In this document: positions 20,901-31,879 of the stretch, piece by piece
Numbering within the stretch: position 1 is the stretch's first letter
Layout of the letters: every line of letters starts with the position of its first letter
NCBI GenBank assembly: GCA_023055425.1
Contig: JALGPY010000005.1
Span: 88,267,495-88,331,494, forward strand
From: Linanthus parryae
Taxonomy: Eukaryota; Streptophyta; Magnoliopsida; Ericales; Polemoniaceae
Direction: 5' to 3'
Length of the DNA: 64,000 bases
Program-made: the position numbers and the translations under genes
The notes under the pieces: generated by a model
What the model was told of the DNA's origin: nothing
What the model saw: only the letters and a program-made list of their open reading frames with translations
Databases searched by the model: none

Positions 20901-21380
20901 TTAAACAGAGGGTTGCATCCTCTCCGCCTTAGAGAGTGACGTCCCCAAAACTCCACATACCTCATTAAATAAGTGCGGGTACTTCTTTCTCATTTCTTCT
21001 TCAGCCTCCCAAGTTGCTTCTTCTGTTTGGTGGTTGGTCCAAAGGACTTTGACCAGTTTGACGCTCTTGGTTCTCGTATCCCTTGTCTTTGTATCCAGTA
21101 TCTTGACAGGTTGCTCCTCGTAGGTCAGTGATGGGTTGAAATCCACTGGTTCTGGATCCAGCACATGGGACGGGTCTGGTACATACTTCTTCAGCTGGGA
21201 TACGTGAAAGACATTGTGTACTCGCCCCAAGTTCGATGGTAAATCCAATCGATACGTAACCTCCCCTATTCTCTCAATAACATCGTATGGACCAATAAAT
21301 TTAGGGCTTAACTTTGCTTTCAAGTTGAACCTGGTTACCCCCTTAGTAGGTGAGACTCGCAGGAACGCTTTCTCCCCCAC
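20901..21380 (-). pseudogene. Integrase C-terminus with chromodomain-like tail
   Basis: A 159-aa open frame. It starts in the integrase C-terminal region (KAFLRVSPTKGVTRF, KLSPKFIGPYDVIERIGEVTYRLDLP, the GPF/Y-type motif) and passes VHNVFHVSQLKKYVPDPSHV. It ends with a chromodomain-like segment, about residues 90-140 (VKILDTKTRDTRTKSVKLVKVLW, EEATWEAEEEMRKKYPHLF). Chromodomain tails on chromovirus integrases are thought to steer integration to particular chromatin. Frame breaks near 21380 separate it from the integrase core. A close relative occurs at 62422-62718. Confidence 0.85.
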
Positions 21381-21386
21381 TTGGAA

Positions 21387-22082
21387 TTACAATGGCCTTC
21401 TCTTTTGATCCGCGTATGATTTCTGCTTGTCTTGAGCTGCTTTCATTCTCTTCTGGATGAGTCGTACTTGGTTTGTCATGTCTTCGATCATTTGTGGGAC
21501 AATGATCACCGTCTCACTGATGTCACTCCAACATAGTGGAGACCGACACTTTCTTCCATACAGGGCTTCGTACGGTGCCATCCCGATGCTAGCGTGATAG
21601 CTGTTGTTGTAGGAGAACTCTATTAACGGCAGTTTATCAACCCATGAACCTTGGAAGTCCATAACACAGGCTCTTAACCTATCTTCCAGCGTCTGTATAT
21701 TTCTCTCCGTCTGACCGTCTGTGGCTGGGTGGAAAGCTGTACTGAATTTTAGCTGAGTTCCAAACGCGTCTTGAAGTGCTCTCCAGAAGTGAGAAAGGAA
21801 ATTAGGGTCTCTGTCCGAGATTATCGAACTCGGAACCCCATGATATCTCACGATGTTTCTGACGTACGCATCTGCCATTTACTCCATGTTCCATGTGTCT
21901 TTCATTGGAATGAATCTCGCCGTCTTGGTTAGTCTGTCTACGACTACCCATATCTGGTTGAGTCCATTTTTCGACGTAGGCAGAGCTGTGACGAAATCCA
22001 TTGATATGGAGTCCCACTTCCAGAATGGAACATCCAACGGTTGGAGTAGACCTCCCATCCTCTTGTGCTCGAACTTCACCTT
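21387..22082 (-). pseudogene. Integrase core, decayed
   Basis: Two frames, 22079-21879 and 21878-21387, give the retroviral-type integrase core: [35 protein letters not shown] (first Asp), then YHGVPSSIISDRDPNFLSHFW (second Asp), TAFHPATDGQTERNIQTLE (Glu), and SIGMAPYEALYGRKCRSPLCW. All three acidic residues of the D,D-35-E triad are present. One stop at the joint of the two frames interrupts the protein. Integrase inserts the cDNA into the genome. Confidence 0.85.
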
Positions 22083-23010
22083 CTAGCATGTTAGGCATTT
22101 AGCCACGAACTCGGCTACTTCCTTCTTCATATTGGGCCACCAGAATGTCTTCTTCAGGTCCTCGTAAAGCTTATCGCCTCCAGGGTGGACGAAATATGGA
22201 GTGTTGTGTGCCTCCTGCATCAGCTTCTCCTTAACCTCCGAACACTTTTGTGGCACGCACCATCTTCCTTTGTAGCGAATGCTCCCGTCTTCGTGAATCT
22301 GGAACTCCTTGGCCTCTCCTGCTGCAATCTTCTTCTTGATCCTTTTGAGCTTCACGTCTCCTGCTTGATTGCTTCGTATTTCTTCGAATAAGTCTGGAAC
22401 CGCTGTCATGCTCCCGAGCAGCTTTTGCACCGTTCCTTGTTCCACCACTTCGATCTTGAGCTTCCGGAACTCGTGACATAACCAGTCTGATAAGATTACC
22501 ATAGCGTTCACCGCATGGCTCGATTTACGACTTAGAGCGTCGGCGACCACATTAGCCTTCCCCTTGTGGTACTGGATGCGTAGATCGTAATCCTTGATAA
22601 TCTCCAGCCATATTCGTTGCCTGTTGTTTAGATCCTTCTGTGTGAAGATATACTTCAGGCTGCGATGATCCGTGTAGAGTTTGCAAACTGCCCCGTAGAG
22701 ATGATGCCTCCATATCTTCTGCGCGAAGACTACTGCTGCCAACTCCAAGTCATGCATGGCATAGTTCTCTTCGTGAAGCGTAGGCAATTACCCTCCGGTC
22801 TTGCATCAGCACACAGCCAAGCCCTTTCTTTGACGCATCGCTGTATACCTCGAACTCTCCAGAGTCGTTTGGCAAAGCTAACACTGGTTCCGTAGTGAGC
22901 TTCTCCTTCAGAGTCAGGAACGCCTCTTCACAGCTGTCGTCCCAGTGATACTTTACTGCCTTCTTTGTCAATGTAGTCAGTGGCCTGGCAATCTTCGAAA
23001 AATCCTTCAC
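22083..23010 (-). pseudogene. RNase H and zinc-binding H2C2 domain
   Basis: The frame 23010-22750 starts RNase H (KYHWDDSCEEAFLTLKEKL, FEVYSDASKKGLGCVLMQ). The frame 22787-22083 continues [40 protein letters not shown] and [12 protein letters not shown], ending with the H2C2 finger ([13 protein letters not shown] through VAKCLTC) that precedes integrase. A frameshift near 22780 separates them. RNase H degrades the RNA template; the H2C2 finger is part of integrase. Confidence 0.85.
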
Positions 23011-23052
23011 GAAACGCCTGTAATGACTGGCTAAGCCAAGGAAGCTTCGAAT

Positions 23053-23518
23053 TTAGGATACGTTCTTCGGTGTAGGCCAGTCCTTAACCGCTGAGATCTT
23101 CGCTGGGTCAACGGATATTCCTTCCTTGGAGATGATGTGGCCCAGAAACGGAACACGATCCAACCAGAAGTCACATTTCGAAAGCTTGGTGTATAGTCTT
23201 TCTTGCCACAAGGTCTGCAATACTTCTCGGAGATGTTCCTCGTGATCCTCTTCGTTCTTCGAGTACATCAGGATGTCATTGATGAAGACAACCACGAACC
23301 GGTCTAGAAACGGCTTCATTACTCGGTTCATCAAGTCCATGAACACAGCAGGAGCGTTGGTCAAACCGAATGGCATAACCGTGAACTCGTAGTGGCCGTA
23401 CCTTGTGCTGAAGGCCGTCTTTGGAATATCTTTCTCGGCTACGCGGAGTTGATGATATCCCGATCTCAGGTCGATTTTGGAGAAGACACTGGCTCCTTGC
23501 AACTGATCGAATAAATCG
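23053..23518 (-). pseudogene. Reverse transcriptase palm with altered active site
   Basis: The 149-aa frame gives [39 protein letters not shown], and then [13 protein letters not shown] where gypsy elements normally have a YVDD or FIDD motif. The first catalytic Asp of the pair is Asn here. It continues [19 protein letters not shown] and [14 protein letters not shown]. Upstream RT sequence is in a separate frame reaching 24427. The Asp-to-Asn change would be expected to abolish polymerisation. Confidence 0.88.
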
Positions 23519-24427
23519 TCAATCCGGGGTAGTGGATACTTGTTCTTGATAGTGACACAATTTTAGCTCCCAATAATCGATGCATAATCGCAAGCTTCCG
23601 TCCTTTTTCCTGACGAACAACACTGGTGCTCCCCAGGGTGACACACTAGGTCGTATGTACCCCTTCTTCAAAAGTTCTTGTATCTGCTCCTTCAGCTCCT
23701 TCAATTCCACAGGTGCCATCCGATACGGCGCCTTGGAGATGGGTGCAGTTCCAGGTGCCAAGTCTAGAGTAAACTCCACTTCTCGTTGAGGTGGCATTCT
23801 GGGAATCTCGTCAGGGAATACATCAGGAAACTCCCTCATGACAGGTGTCTCATCCAGCACATTTTCCTTTTTGGTTATGTCTTGGACATAACACAAGTAG
23901 GCAGAGTTCCCTTTCTTCATTTGGTTGATTATAGTCAAAGCAGACACTAGCCTGATTCGAGGTTCCGTGGTGATACCACGATAGATGATCTTTTCTCCTT
24001 TAGGTCCCTTCAATCGAACCTTCTGATCATAGCAGTGAATAACTGCCCGATACTTCCCAAGCCAGTCCATTCCTAGGATCACATCTATGCCTCCTAGGTT
24101 AAATTTTATTAGGTTGGGAGGTAAGGTGCAGGTTAGTATTTTGAGTTCTACCCCTTCGAATACGGTGTCACAGACAGTTATCTGGCCATTAGGGGTCGCT
24201 ACTGGGATAGATATACTAGATGAGTTAAGCAAACCCAATTTCTCAACAAACGAGGACGATATAAAGGAATAGGATGCACCAGAATCAAATAGTAGGAAAG
24301 CAGGTTGCTCATGAATAGAGAAAGTACCCGTGACAACTCCATGTGCATCTTCTGCATCAGTCTTTGTTAGCACATCAATTCGTCCCACGTTTGCATTCTG
24401 ATCCCCCGCTCCTTGCTCCTGCTCCAT
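23519..24427 (-). pseudogene. Aspartic protease and start of reverse transcriptase
   Basis: A 302-aa open frame. The protease part (about residues 30-150) has the [10 protein letters not shown] active-site motif and [15 protein letters not shown]. The RT N-terminus (from about 200) has [38 protein letters not shown] and [23 protein letters not shown]. The protease would cut the polyprotein into its working parts. A frameshift after IDYWELK breaks the RT. Confidence 0.88.
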
Positions 24428-24429
24428 TG

Positions 24430-25557
24430 TTCTTGTTCCCGTATCCAGCGTTGTTGTTTACGATCCTGGGTTGGCCTCCATTCTAGCCTGCATTGCCTGG
24501 GTTTTAGTTCTGCTGCCTGGCATATCCATTGCCTCCATTGTTCTGGTTGCGGTTCCCATTCTGCCGGGTCCCGAACCGCTAGTTGCGGGCAAGGTTGTTC
24601 CCGTTCTGCAGGCGGTTTCCCTGATAGTTTTTCTGCTGTGGCCTTCCAAAGTTGCCTCCTTGGATCATTTGCTGGTTCCCGGCTGGTTGAGATCGGCATT
24701 CATAAGATCGATGTCCTCGTCTGCCACAGTTGTTGCAAGTGACCGCATTTCCCTCAAAGTCGGCTCCTAGGTGGTTTCGCGGGCACCATTTGCAAAAATA
24801 GCGACGATTCTTCTGAGTCCCAGCATTCTGTTGATTGCCACGATACTGCCCCTGATTACCTCCTCCATTGTTAGGCTTGAACCTCTGATTGCCCTTGTCA
24901 AGGTTGTTGTTGCTTCCTCCTACCTCCTCAAGCTTGCGTTTATTGCGATTTTCTTCCTGGGTGACACGAACTCGATAGATGTCAGAAGCTCTGTCGTAGG
25001 CTTCATGAAGGGAAGAGTAGGTCCTGCTCAGCAGAGACTCTTGCAGCCTTTCGTGCAGTCCACCGATGAATCGGGAAACTTTGGAGTCTTCATCCGACAC
25101 CATGTTACCTACGAATCGTGTCAGTTCTGTAAATTTCCGAAAATACTCAGCCACTGAGTCATTTCCTTGCCGCATGTTCTGAAATTCCTGTTCCTTGCTC
25201 CTCTTCACGTGATGAGGGTAGAAACGAGCTCCTAGCGCGGTTTGAAGAGCCTCCCAGTTGAAGTTGGGTTCGGCTAGAAGAGTTTCTCATACATTTCTCC
25301 ACCAGAGGTTCGCTTTCTCTTTCCAAGTAGAAGACTGCGCAGTTGACCTTCCGATCATCGGGACATTCTATCGCCTCAAGAATTTTATCCATTTCCATGA
25401 CCCAGTCTTCTAACTCGACAGGATCCTCTTTTCCAGTAAACTCCATTGGTTTCATTTCGGCTACTTTCTTGGCCTAGTTAGTTCCTGCCTGTCCTCCGTT
25501 ATTCATCATCTGAGCCATTTGCGCAAAGAATTGCTCCATAGGGATGTTATCAGCCAT
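24430..25557 (-). pseudogene. Gag-like protein with CCHC knuckle
   Basis: The likely start is the minus-strand ATG at 25557 (MADNIPMEQFFAQMAQMM), followed by a stop near 25475. The next frame gives EMKPMEFTGKEDPVELEDWV and CAVFYLERE, then after a frameshift near 25280 FQNMRQGNDSVAEYFRKFTELT. A zinc knuckle CNNCGRRGHRSYEC (C-X2-C-X4-H-X4-C) follows near 24700-24740. Gag forms the virus-like particle that packages element RNA. The Asn/Gln/Gly-rich tail around the knuckle is typical. Confidence 0.82.
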
Positions 25558-25994
25558 CGGTTCCTATCAAGCTTCCCTAAAGAAATATAGTAAGGTTTCT
25601 AGCAGTCATATCCTACGGTATCCTTAGTTAGGGTCGTGGGAACTTTAATAATCATATTTCGCAATCAATATATCCAACATTATCACATAAACTAACACAC
25701 ATGAAATAAAAATTTTGCAAAAAAAGCACATAAGGCTCATATCTGCATAACTCGGCTAATCAAGAAAGTGAATCTTGTGCAAGTTAGATTCTATCTCCTT
25801 TTCATAAAAATCAGCAAAATATGCATCTCAAATAACTCAGAACACATAAAGTTGAAACTCAGGATGCGGGTGGGTGGGAGAAATCAAGACCTAGACTACC
25901 CGTAACCCCAACCGCTTATCCAATTTTAATTATCTTGCCCTATGTCCATTTTTAGTTGCCCTACATGTTTTAATTCCCTTTTTATGGTTTGCCT

Positions 25995-26006
25995 GCTCTG
26001 ATACCA
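25995..26006 (-). promoter_or_regulatory. Primer-binding site for tRNA-iMet
   Basis: On the minus strand TGGTATCAGAGC lies two bases inside the 5' LTR. It is complementary to the 3' end of plant initiator methionine tRNA, the standard primer for chromoviruses and many copia elements. Confidence 0.92.
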
Positions 26007-26008
26007 CC

Positions 26009-29000
26009 TGCAACAACCCGTGAATTCCCAAGCCTTCCGTTCCGGACCGGAAAGCCCAGGAGGGCGCTGCTAAAAGTACCGGCATAAATCAAAAGCATAA
26101 CATTCCAAAAGTATTTATTTATTAAACAACAGTAAACGTCCTGAGAGTCTCTAATTATTACGTAAGTGATTCCAAAAACTACTACATCATCTTGGCTCGC
26201 TAACTAACCACTACACGTGAGTCTCGTACCCAGCTTCGCCATAGTCTTCTGCTTCTAAGCCTGCGGTGGGAAGGAAACAGGAACCGCAGTTCCAAAGTCA
26301 GTACGAAATACTGAGTAAGTAACACCAAAACACGTAAAACAGATGATGAAGCTTGAGTTTACTGTTTGCAATAATAAAACAGGAGGAATAAAACTTGTAA
26401 AGAATGAACTCAATAAATAGAGTAGGAACACTTATAAGATTCTTCTTATCTTAATATTTCTTCCAAACGGGGATTATACTCCTCAATCTCTTATTCTTTT
26501 CTTTCAAAAGCTCATACCAGAACTGTATTATTAGCTTTGTTGATACGGGGAAGGAACTACTAATCTATCACTAGCAGCCATGACCTTAACTGCCGGCAGC
26601 CCCGTAAGACTTCTTGCGGCCAGAGAGGTGAGTACATGGAGCGACCCGGCAGGTTGCGACCGGGCTAAAACAAAATTCGATCACAGGCCGAGTGGCCGAA
26701 GTCAACACGACAATAATAAGTTTCTCCCGCACAACTCTTTCCACTTTAGGTTAATTACGAATTATAATTATTAGTCATGTGACAACTTCAAGTAAAATAA
26801 CTTCTTTGAAATAAAAGGAAATTTCAACTAAAACAAGTAACTGAATAAGCAATAAAAATGCATTTCGAGACAAGTAATAAAAGTCATATTAAGACACGAA
26901 AGAAGCTAGGCTAACCGCTTGGCATGTTACTTACCTTATTTCCGTAGCACTAGCACGTCTAAAAGCCGGTCGGCCTACAAACTGTCACCTACAACCCGTA
27001 ACCTTTATGTCAATTAAATATCCAAATAAGATGTTACAAATCCTAGAGAGTATTTTTTTTTATTTCAACCCAAACCCCTCTAGCTAATTAGTTAGAATTT
27101 TCTATAAGCGAAACTATATAAAACAACCGTCTATTTTTAAACGACTACTCTTTTTTTTACTATTATTATTATTGTTAGCTAAAAGTGATTAAAAAATTAG
27201 AGAAAGTATTTTCTATGAAAGACTTAACAAAACAGAATTCGTTTATGAAAAGCAAACATTATTATTTCTTTAATATTTAAAACTATTTAATTTAAAGAGG
27301 ACTTTTCCCTAAATACTAATCACAACAAAGCGATGTTCAAAAACTAGTAAAATATCCAATTTACAAGTATTAAACGTCCAAGTTGTTAGCTAAGTGATTT
27401 AACAATATTTATTTAAAGTTTTTAACAAAATTATTTTTTGTTTAATTTTTAAGGAACAAACCGTATGCTATTTCAATACCCGAATTACTTTTCCGAGACG
27501 GGGATGAAAACTAGTATGTTTAGAAATTATTTATATTCTGGAATTATCATATTTATTTTTAGCGAAAAGTGTCAAGTTTAAGTATAAGACATATAAACCC
27601 CTAAATTATATTAAAAGTCAACAAACACCCCAACTAGTCACCAAAACAGTTAGGTTAAAGTACTCTAGCCACCTTCTGGTTTCTGAAAGTTCAAAAAGAA
27701 CACCGTATTTCATTTTATAACAGTTTACATAAACTACACTTTTACCCCCTATAACAACAACTTCAATTTCATCGATCCAACTATGATTTAAGCTATCATG
27801 TTTAAATTTTGACAATGTATAACAACTAATCAGAAAGTATAGAACGTACCTAGGCCAAAAATAGCCGGAAACAGTAAAGAAATGGGTCGGGTCGGAGCTC
27901 GAAGTCGGAGTCGCCGGAGTTGAACTTGGTGGTCGGCTTTAATGGCTTTCCCAGCGTGGTTTGAGCCTCCTACAGAGTTGGTCGGGGTCCAGAGAGTCGT
28001 ATGGAAGCAAAGAGGGAGTGGGTGCTGCAGCGGAGCTCTGGTGGAGTTTGGCCGGAGCTTTGTCCGGCAACAATGGAAGTCGACGGTGGCGGCTGTGGCT
28101 TCTGCTGCTGCTGCTTATTGGCCTCTGTTTCTGCACAGAGGAGTTGGAGGCACGATTCAGAGGGATAGGAGAAGGCAGGGGAGGAGAGAGAGAGAAGTGG
28201 GTTTTCTTCCGCCGGTGATGGTAGAGGCTGTGGAGGTGCTAGGGCTTCTGCAACTTCAGTTACTGCCTCTGTTTCCTTCTGGTGGCAGAGGATTAGAGTG
28301 AGAAAGAGAGAGATGATGGTGGTGGCAGTGGGGTTGCTCCTCGTGTTTTGCCGCCAGCAGTTATGGCGACTGTGGTGGTGGTTGGCTGCTGCCACCACTG
28401 CTCTGCTGCTGCTGGTGGTTGCTGAGAACACACAGAGAGAGAGAACGAAGGTGGTGGTAGTGGGTTGTCTTCTTGCCGAATCTTGGAGATGGTAATGGTG
28501 TTGGTGAAGACGACGATGGTGATGAGGGAGGTGGTGGATAGCTGCTGGCGTGCGAGGGGGTGGAGAGGGCTTTATATAGGTGATCTTACTTGGGGGCCAA
28601 GCACAAAGGTGGTGAGTTGGAGGCGGTGACTGTGACTAGGGCGGTTGGAGAGGCTTCCCGAAGATGTTGAGGGCGGTGAAGAAATCGTGGGGAAGAAGGA
28701 GATGAATCTCTTGGAAAAACATATCAATTAAACTAATATTTGTTGGCAATAATTGGGTGTGGGTGGAGTACTATGTGGTTGGGTGATTGGGTGTGGCAAG
28801 CCAATCAATTCTCGCGGTGGTTGGACACGCGCTATAAATTTAAACTAGCTAAAATTTGTGAAACGGCTACATATTAATTCTTGACTATTACTCTAATATT
28901 ATTCTAAAACTTTCTACAAACTAAACTCAAAGATCTATTCAAATATTATTTTGCCAATAAATTATTATTATGCTTCTATAATGACCGTTTTACCCCTTCT

Positions 29001-29019
29001 AGTTAAACGGGGTATTACA
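26009..29019 (-). repeat. Chromovirus 5' LTR, about 3.0 kb
   Basis: Same TGCAACAACCCG...GGTATTACA limits as the LTR at 17589-20594, and colinear with it over its whole length with scattered substitutions and short indels. It contains the matched TATA-like box at about 28571-28579 (minus). A 153-aa minus-strand open frame (27970-28431) is rich in Ser/Pro/Thr and is not open in the other LTR. Confidence 0.9.
28571..28579 (-). promoter_or_regulatory. TATA-like box in the 5' LTR
   Basis: CTATATAAA on the minus strand, about 440 bases inside the LTR start in element orientation, and conserved in both LTRs. Transcription of the element would begin shortly downstream (lower coordinates). Confidence 0.6.
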
Positions 29020-29632
29020 AGCAATACCTGAATATAAGAATGTCTAACCAGCGGTGAGAATATCTCGTTGTAGTCAACTCCCTCTTTCCGACTGAACCCT
29101 CTTGCAACTAGCCTTACCTTGTACTTGACGCCCTCTCCAGATGCAGTTCCTTCATTTTTTCTGAAAACCCAGTTGCAACTGACTAAATTTCTTCCCGCAG
29201 GCAATTTAACAAGATCCCAAGTCGTGTTCTTGCTAAAGGACTCCATCTCCTCTCCCATCGCGGCAATCCATTGTGCTGACTCAGAACTAAATATAGCGGC
29301 CTTATAGGAGGATGGCTCATCCTCTACCTCTTCCACTACCTGTAATGCATATCCCACGATACCATCATCCATGTATCTTGCTGGAGCCTATATGACTCTC
29401 CTCGGTCTTATGTCAGCAATAATTTGATGAACTGGTTCCTCTAGTGTAGACGCATCCTCACTATCAGACTCTTCTGCTTCTTCCTCTTTGGCTTCCGGCG
29501 GTGGTGTAGGGATTTCGGCATCCTTAGGATCATGAGGATCCGACTCTCCCTCCACCTTCTTCTCTGCACCTCCAAGCTCCACCTCCACAGAGTTCTTTAA
29601 CATATGAGTCTCATCAAAGACTACACTGTAAG
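29020..29632 (-). pseudogene. Copia linker and start of reverse transcriptase
   Basis: The upstream part of the copia relic. From 29632 downward: VVFDETHMLKNSVEVELG, an acidic Pro/Glu/Ser-rich linker, PVHQIIADIRPRR, a frame break near 29385, then SYKAAIFSSESAQWIAAMGEEMES, TTWDLVKLPAGRNLVSCNWVF, KYKVRLVARGFSRKEGVDY and EIFSPLVRHSYIQVLL. These are the classical start motifs of copia RT. It runs straight on into 17588 after removal of the chromovirus. The left-out upstream part (integrase, gag) is missing at a sharp break near 29632. Confidence 0.85.
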
Positions 29633-29878
29633 TTCAATCCAGCTTCAAGACTTGAATAGCTAGTCTATTTCAAGGCCTTAGAACAGTTTTCAAATCCTTG
29701 AAACTTGTTGTGCTTTACATGAATGAACTTAAGGGGATTTTCTGATCTTAATCCAACTCCTAAACCCTATTCTTGATTAGTTGATACTTGATGATGAAAG
29801 ACAAAGTATTTTGATACAGTTTTACAGTATCTAACATCATCTGTTCGACTCAATTTTGTAGGGATTTTTGTTTCCTAT
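29633..29878 (+). mobile_element. Fragment of a copia element: polypurine tract and LTR start
   Basis: TTAAGGGGATTTTC at 29729-29742 looks like a polypurine tract, followed by TGATCTTAATCC at 29743 as an LTR start. The next ~70 bases (TTGATGATGAAAGACAAAG) resemble the starts of the two solo LTRs at 34638 and 56595. The fragment also carries an AAGGCCTT motif. It is cut on the right by the pol-less element starting at 29879. Confidence 0.5.
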
Positions 29879-31736
29879 TGATAACTCCTTAATAAGAGTT
29901 ATCCTAGGTACACTTTATATTGTTATTTGTGTGCGTTTTGGTGCAAAGTGCCGAGATTTGAGCCAAAATAAGAAGAAAATACAATTTTGGATGTTTTTGA
30001 GCTTTAAAGTACAATCCGGGCGTTTCTTAATGGTTTTGAGTATGATTTTGATAATTTATCACATTTGATATTCGCGGTAGTGTTCATGTTGTTGTTTGCG
30101 TATGCGGGAGTCAAGGGATAGAAGAAACGAGCTTCTGAATAGAAGAAAAAGGCGTTTTGGATGTTTTCACCAAGTTTGGGAAATAATGGAGAAAAAACGA
30201 GAAAATGGTCCAGAAACGGAGATTTCTCTACATGGACGAATTCTACGTCGCAAAAGGAATCCAAAGGTGCAAAAATCTCATTCATCGGAGTTCGGGATCA
30301 AAATCTGGGTCCTTGTTTGCTTTTCAAAAATCTTAGTTTCTTTTTCAGGATGTTTTAGAGAAAATTAAGGATGTTTTGAGGATATCTTGCATTCTACAAA
30401 GGAGATGGAGGTGATACCGGTGGCAATTGAAAGTAGACTCAAGAGCTTTCCAACTGCGGGTCATGGAGCTAAAACGGAAGTCGGACGAGAAAGTTAAAGC
30501 ACGAGAGGAGACTCGGAGAAAAGCTGAAGATTTTGGCTAAGGAAACAAGTCGCATGACTTGTTCATAGTGGTCGCACGACTTGTTGGACAGGGACAGAAT
30601 GCAGGAAAGTTGACAACAAGTCGCAAGACTTGTTGAGAGAGGTCGCACGACTTGATGAAGGACAGGGAAAGAATACTGAAAATTTGACAAAAAGTCGCAC
30701 GACTTGTTGACAGAAGTCGCACGACTTGTTGAGATCTGCTGAATTTTCTAAGTGTTGGGAACAAGTTGCACGACTTGTTTTCACAGGTCGTACGACTTGT
30801 TCGTAAGCAGCAAATTTTGGAAACACTTTGGGGTTATTTTGTAATTAATTGTAACTTGTTCTAAACTATTTGAGAACGTATTAGAAGGAGTTAGGGCTAG
30901 TTTTATCGACATTATAAGGTGGGAGAACGTGCTTGGAGCTTGGAGAACTTGCATAGAGCTTTTGGATCATTCGTTTGGCTTCTCAAACTCTCTTTCTACT
31001 ATAGTTTTGCTATTTTGATCATGAAACTTTGTATTGTGATCATGTTTTGGAGTAGCTAAACTCTTTTATCAGGGTATCTCGTAGGGATTTAGGTTTGGAT
31101 CACTTTGTTGACAATTTATGAATTTTCTTTCATGCTTTAGAGCTTAATTGATGATTTATTGTCTAGCTATGTGTGTTTTATGCGTTTAATTCATCTTTTC
31201 TATTAGTAGACGTATTGATAGGATTGAGTTAGGTCGTGAACGATAGAGACATCTACGTTTATTTCCCGAAATCTTGAAACACACACTAGCCGTATCTAGG
31301 ATTGAGAAATCTTGCTAGTTAGCTAAGAACAAAGAGTAGACTAATGATCATAATGCGTATTTAAACTTAATTATACTAGAGAAATCAACTTTGATAGTTC
31401 GAATATAGGTGTTGGTTGAGACATCTTCAACATAAGTGTGCTCGTTTAGCTAGATAAAGAATCATCGTGTTAGTAGAACATAAATCCGAATTGGTGTGAA
31501 ATCCTTAGTGACCCGTAGAGATATCCTGAACTTTTCCTCATATCAACTAAATCAATTTTAATAATTAGCTTGTTATTTAGTTGTTTTAGATTAGTTCAAC
31601 AAACTCAACGCGCTTTGCCCACATAAGATTAATAAGATTTAACTAGTTTACGAGAAGTCCTTTGGGTTCGACAAGCCCGGATTTACCGGAATTATTACTA
31701 GACTGACAGCCGTACACTTGCGGTTGGATCGTTTCA
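29879..31736 (+). repeat. 5' LTR of the pol-less element, about 1.86 kb
   Basis: The LTR starts TGATAACTCCTT and ends GATCGTTTCA six bases before the primer site. The start is supported by TGATAAG at 36980 following the polypurine-like tract at the other end. Palindrome-like repeats lie in its central part. The full 3' LTR is absent, so the limits rest on landmarks rather than alignment. Confidence 0.65.
30547..30797. repeat. Eight copies of AAGTCGCACGACTT-type palindrome
   Basis: Four pairs of motifs related to AAGTCGCACGACTT, each pair spaced by about 20-25 bases; several are perfect inverted repeats and others differ by one or two bases. The core GTCGCACGAC is the reverse complement of the core repeated in the copia LTR at 15898-16044, although the two LTRs otherwise look unrelated. 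Confidence 0.85.
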
Positions 31737-31742
31737 AGTTTT

Positions 31743-31760
31743 TGGCACCGTTGCCGGGGA
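31743..31760 (+). promoter_or_regulatory. Primer-binding site of Athila type
   Basis: TGGCACCGTTGCCGGGGA follows the LTR end by six bases. It differs by one base from the TGGCGCCGTTGCCGGGGA site, which I recall as complementary to tRNA-Asp and used by Athila-group elements. Confidence 0.8.
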
Positions 31761-31879
31761 CTTCGGCTAAATTAGTTATAATTCATAACCTTAGGAATTT
31801 TTTTTTGCCTTTTTTTTTTAATTTATTTGTTGATCTCACTTGCTTCCTAGTGAATAATTGTGCAGGTATCTTGGTGATC

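Larger units (their letters stand above)
17589..29019 (-). mobile_element. Complete Ty3/gypsy chromovirus (Tekay/Del-like), 11.4 kb, minus strand
   Basis: All parts of an LTR retrotransposon are present in the right order on the minus strand: 5' LTR (26009-29019), primer-binding site, gag, protease, reverse transcriptase, RNase H, integrase, C-terminal chromodomain-like segment, polypurine tract and 3' LTR (17589-20594). A perfect 5-bp AGCAA duplication flanks it. Coding frames are cut by several stops and frameshifts, and the RT active site is changed, so it is not autonomous now. The LTRs differ at 9 of the first ~122 aligned bases but look closer elsewhere, suggesting an insertion of moderate age. 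Confidence 0.92.
15679..29632 (-). mobile_element. Copia-type LTR retrotransposon relic, minus strand, split by a chromovirus
   Basis: The 3' LTR (15679-16147), RNase H and reverse transcriptase (16148-17588) and the start of RT with the preceding linker (29020-29632) read continuously on the minus strand once the chromovirus and one copy of its AGCAA duplication are disregarded. The relic is truncated upstream of the linker at about 29632, so gag, protease and most of integrase, plus the 5' LTR, are missing. A deletion has also removed the end of pol and the polypurine tract next to the 3' LTR. Confidence 0.8.

Noticed and set aside
27970..28431. 153-aa minus-strand frame in the chromovirus 5' LTR
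   Set aside because: The matching stretch in the other LTR (about 19456-20010) is not open over its length, so there is no sign of selection.
30547..30797. Possible CRISPR-like array of regularly spaced palindromes
   Set aside because: Spacing is irregular, the repeats vary, the genome is a plant, and the array lies inside an LTR with no cas genes.
30469..30826. Overlapping frames rich in repeated Cys/Asp/Val/Arg motifs
   Set aside because: They are translations of the palindromic LTR repeats in several frames, not proteins.
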